Shown in pieces: positions 61,164 through 64,000 of a DNA stretch of 64,000 nucleotides. Position numbers and translations under genes: made by a program. This DNA is from an uncultured Clostridia bacterium. GTDB taxonomy: Bacteria > Bacillota > Clostridia > Christensenellales > UBA1242. Position 1 is the stretch's first letter; every line of letters starts with the position of its first letter. The notes under the pieces were generated by a model that had not been told where the DNA came from, did no database searches, and was given only the letters and a program-made list of their open reading frames with translations. The DNA lies in the NCBI GenBank assembly GCA_934757865.1, contig CAKVLS010000001.1, positions 62,001 through 126,000 of the forward strand. Reading direction: 5' to 3'.

Positions 61164-64000
61164 ATGAAAAAACTTAATATATTTAAGAAGATTTTTGTAA
61201 TAGCAATACTTATTTTGAGTTTGGGACTTTTTGGCTCAGGCATTCTTTTTGGCGGTTTTTCTTATGCGGATACAACCCCAAGTGATACCTCAAAAGCTAC
61301 ATATACAGTAGTCTTTAAGATTAAGAATACAGTTTATAAGACCTATAAACTAAACGCTGGGCAAAAGATAACCAAACCTACTGATGAAGATATCAAAGAT
61401 ATGGATTGGAAGGCGCAAGATTCTAATACAAATTTTGACTTTAATGCAACTACAATGCCATCTCAAAAATTAACTCTTAACTTAGTTATGGGTAACGATG
61501 AGTTCCCAGTTATCTTTTATCAAAAGAACCCTAACTATGATTCTACTAAACCTTCTTCTGATGAGTACTATGCAGAATATATGGGACTAGATGTTAAAGT
61601 AGTTAGTCAAGGTGCAACTGTTGCAGAGTATGACAGAAGTTTAGTAACTGTCGAAGAGGGTATGGAATGCACCGGCTGGACAGATGTAAAAGACGGACTT
61701 ACTGCATACAACTTTGATACACCTATATCAACACTAGTTGTTTTGTATCCTATATTCCAAAAGAAAACATACACTTTGACATTCGTTCAATACGATGGCA
61801 CCGAGGACAAAGTTTCTGTAAGACATGGCGAGCTTATTTCTAGCGTTCCAGCAGCAAAAGATCAAGCTGGTATGGCATTTACCCACTGGTATAGAGCAGG
61901 AGATCCAACTAAGACTCAAGTTAACTTCACAACAGAGAGATTTACAAGTAGCGAGACTTTTAATGCTAACTATTCTGAGAATATGTATGATATAGAGTTC
62001 CCAGCAAATCCTTATGGTGTAATTACTGGAGACCCAAAAGCTGAGCGTGGAAAATCATATACTTGCACTATAACACTTGATAGCTTATACAACCAAACAA
62101 CTCTTACTCGTGCTCAAGTTCAAGCTTCTCCAACTAACTATGCATCTATGGATATAAAAGCGACCGCTGCAAGAGGCGTATTTACTTGTACATTCTACCA
62201 AGTATCTGGACCTTTCTCAGTATCACTTATTGGACTTAGCAAGAATAAATATAATGTAAACTTCACCTTTGACAACGCAGCAGGTATAAGCGTTATACCT
62301 AAGCCAAGAACAGAAGGCGACTATACTCAAAACGGAGACAGATATACTGTAGAGTATGAAAAATCTTTCTACTTCACACTAGAACTAGATGCTAGATATG
62401 AGTCTGCTTATGATAACCTAAACGGCAATATTGGTATAAGCAGTGATGACAATACAGGCTTTTTTGGGGATACTAACGGAGCATATGTATCATGGTCTAA
62501 CCAATACAACTGCTATGTTGTTAAGGCCAATACTAGAGATAGTGATATTAGCCTTAATGTTCCAACAGTAGAGTGTATCACAGCTACAATTACTGGCGTT
62601 GAATATCTAGATTTTAATGTTGGTGATGCAAGCTTTGATTCTGATGCTTTGGTTAGATGGGATGATACAGGTTCTAGCTATGTAGCAAGAATCAAAAAAG
62701 GTCAAAGATTCCGTTTTACGGCCAAAGTTCCAGACAATGACAAAGATAGATATTATCTAGCAGGTTTTTCTGGTGACGGAATTTCACAAAATATCAATGT
62801 AACTAATGGTTTTATAATCAATTCAACAAAAGATACTGAGATAAACTTCGATGTTATTGAGACTGTATTCGTTACAGTTCCTGCAACTATTACAGGTGCA
62901 CAGCTAGCTTTCACTACCGATGTAGCGGAGAGTGGTCAATACAATCAAGTAACTGGTACTTGGAAATACAAAGCTAAGAAAAACGGCGAATTTGCTATCA
63001 CATTCACATTTACAACAGAGTATTCGGACGCTGTACCTACTGTATCAGTTGGCGGAGCTATGAGTGCGACAGTTGATATGACTGATTTTGCTACAAGCAA
63101 AACAATAAAAATTGTCAACATAGATAGTGAGAGCACTATAACTATAGAGCCACTAGAAAAGAACAAATATACAATCAATTATGTAAGCAATGACATGGCA
63201 ACTATTACTCCATACGATGGATATACTAATGTTGCTTTGTACGGCGATGAGCTAAAAGCAAAAATCGTAAAGAAAGATGCTTATTCTAATGCAGTTCTTG
63301 CAGATGCTAATATTACTTTTACTTCAAAGAAATATAGTACATTTGAGATAGAGTATGTAGACGGCGAAGAAGAGCAATATTATATTCTTACTATTAAGAC
63401 TATCGTTGGAGCTTTTACAGTAAGTATTGATGAGCTAACTAAGAACTCATACCTTATCCAACTAATAGGCAATGAGTTTGCCGAACTTACAACTACTAAT
63501 GACCATGCACAATATGATGGTAGGTTTGTATGCAGTTATACTCTTGGAGCAGCTTACTCTAAGGCAAGCGTATCTCAAGAAAATATATCTGTTAAGAATA
63601 AAAATAATGCAACACCAACAGTAACAATTACTGTTAACACTACCCAAAAGACAATCACTATTGAAGGTATCATGAGTGAGCTTGAGGTAAGTATTCAAAA
63701 CCTTGCAAAAAATACCTACACAGTAGCCGCTGGTACTTTTAGAGGGGCAGAGGGTTACACAAGTAGCAAGAATGCTAACGAAAATGTAGCACATGGTTCA
63801 AGTTTTGTATTTGATATAACTTTTGATGATAACTATAACCAAAATATTGCTAAATTTATGAGTGGTGAGTTAAGCCTTACATATTCTACTAATAGTGGTG
63901 ACTATGTAGACCTTGCTCCATCTAGTCAAAATGGTAATACTTTAAGATACGAAATTTATAACATTTCTGGTAATATCAGTTTTGTTATGGGTGATATCTC
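61164..64000 (+). CDS. Second InlB-repeat-type surface protein, 3' end beyond the window
   Basis: The ATG at 61164 follows an AAAGGAAAAAG site; the frame stays open to the window end, giving at least 945 residues. A signal peptide (KKIFVIAILILSLGLFGSG, cleavage near SYADTT) is followed by one Listeria-Bacteroides-like unit (YTLTFVQYDGTEDKVSV, then AFTHWYRAGDPTKT). After that come several 90-120-residue beta-rich modules. They share phrases with the previous gene, for example KYTINYVSNDMATITPY against SYTVNAISNDMATLTAN. By analogy a C-terminal membrane anchor is expected beyond base 64000. The promoter and spacer also match the previous gene, consistent with tandem duplication and divergence. 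Confidence 0.88.
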   Translation, partial: MKKLNIFKKIFVIAILILSLGLFGSGILFGGFSYADTTPSDTSKATYTVVFKIKNTVYKTYKLNAGQKITKPTDEDIKDMDWKAQDSNTNFDFNATTMPSQKLTLNLVMGNDEFPVIFYQKNPNYDSTKPSSDEYYAEYMGLDVKVVSQGATVAEYDRSLVTVEEGMECTGWTDVKDGLTAYNFDTPISTLVVLYPIFQKKTYTLTFVQYDGTEDKVSVRHGELISSVPAAKDQAGMAFTHWYRAGDPTKTQVNFTTERFTSSETFNANYSENMYDIEFPANPYGVITGDPKAERGKSYTCTITLDSLYNQTTLTRAQVQASPTNYASMDIKATAARGVFTCTFYQVSGPFSVSLIGLSKNKYNVNFTFDNAAGISVIPKPRTEGDYTQNGDRYTVEYEKSFYFTLELDARYESAYDNLNGNIGISSDDNTGFFGDTNGAYVSWSNQYNCYVVKANTRDSDISLNVPTVECITATITGVEYLDFNVGDASFDSDALVRWDDTGSSYVARIKKGQRFRFTAKVPDNDKDRYYLAGFSGDGISQNINVTNGFIINSTKDTEINFDVIETVFVTVPATITGAQLAFTTDVAESGQYNQVTGTWKYKAKKNGEFAITFTFTTEYSDAVPTVSVGGAMSATVDMTDFATSKTIKIVNIDSESTITIEPLEKNKYTINYVSNDMATITPYDGYTNVALYGDELKAKIVKKDAYSNAVLADANITFTSKKYSTFEIEYVDGEEEQYYILTIKTIVGAFTVSIDELTKNSYLIQLIGNEFAELTTTNDHAQYDGRFVCSYTLGAAYSKASVSQENISVKNKNNATPTVTITVNTTQKTITIEGIMSELEVSIQNLAKNTYTVAAGTFRGAEGYTSSKNANENVAHGSSFVFDITFDDNYNQNIAKFMSGELSLTYSTNSGDYVDLAPSSQNGNTLRYEIYNISGNISFVMGDI

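Noticed and set aside
1..64000. tRNA, rRNA, CRISPR arrays and insertion sequences
   Set aside because: The intergenic regions contain no cloverleaf-like segments, no regularly spaced repeats with unique spacers and no transposase-like frames.

Overview
This window is AT-rich DNA from a Gram-positive, endospore-forming bacterium of the Clostridia type. The evidence is Spo0A, SpmA/SpmB, a SipL-type SPOCS-LysM protein, a SpoIIR-like protein, the SleB/YpeB germination pair, Veg, WhiA, lipobox lipoproteins, strong AGGAGG-type ribosome binding sites and many hairpin-plus-U-tract terminators. The standard bacterial code holds. Of 41 genes whose 3' end is visible, 30 stop at TAA, 9 at TAG and only 2 at TGA, and both TGA stops are ATGA overlaps with the next gene. 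Very large surface proteins with Listeria-Bacteroides-type repeats fit an uncultured, probably gut-associated, lineage; that last point is inference. || Layout. (1) 1-7710: the 3' end of a probable solute-binding protein, then murB, a PHP phosphoesterase, whiA, dnaE and pfkA as one tight plus-strand run. This is the familiar clostridial order, but rapZ and yvcK are absent between the PHP gene and whiA. (2) 7885-14253: a small conserved-looking protein, greA with a structured leader, holB-ricT-trmN6, divergent spmA-spmB, and tatD-rsmA. (3) 14349-24773: sporulation and envelope region with an unknown 366-aa protein, a lipoprotein, spo0A, a zinc-ribbon protein with an extreme acidic tail, veg, sipL, a divergent spoIIR, sleB-ypeB and a Rho-like protein that has lost its P-loop. 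(4) 24774-33585: an AT-rich spacer carrying a five-copy 11-bp tandem repeat, and a 2649-residue membrane-anchored surface protein on the minus strand. (5) 33586-51021: a type IV secretion (T4SS) locus. It holds VirD4 (minus), then divergently a VirB2-like pilin, a YfhO-like polytopic protein, an 805-aa lipoprotein, VirB6 with a long soluble tail, a VirB3-VirB4 fusion, a 1092-aa coiled-coil protein and an 83-aa protein. (6) 51072-57071: fba (minus), then a GT2-like membrane protein, an M29 aminopeptidase and gap, then a zinc-ribbon/TM2 protein with mnmA. (7) 57172-64000: two neighbouring InlB-repeat surface proteins with near-identical promoters; the second runs off the window. || How it fits together. 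Regions 1 and 2 are housekeeping backbone (wall precursors, replication, glycolysis, tRNA/rRNA modification) into which sporulation genes are interleaved. The spore genes span the pathway: the master regulator, forespore-to-mother-cell signalling (SpoIIR), coat morphogenesis (SipL), and maturation and cortex lysis (SpmAB, SleB/YpeB). Plausible Spo0A, sigma-F and sigma-G sites precede spo0A, spoIIR and sleB. The T4SS locus is the most unusual part: it has coupling and assembly ATPases, a pilin and a channel protein, but no relaxase, integrase, recombinase or attachment site anywhere in the window, and it sits between chromosomal genes. My working inference is a resident, possibly non-conjugative secretion system, with the coiled-coil protein and its small partner as candidate dedicated components or substrates. 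No tRNA, rRNA, CRISPR array or insertion sequence was seen.
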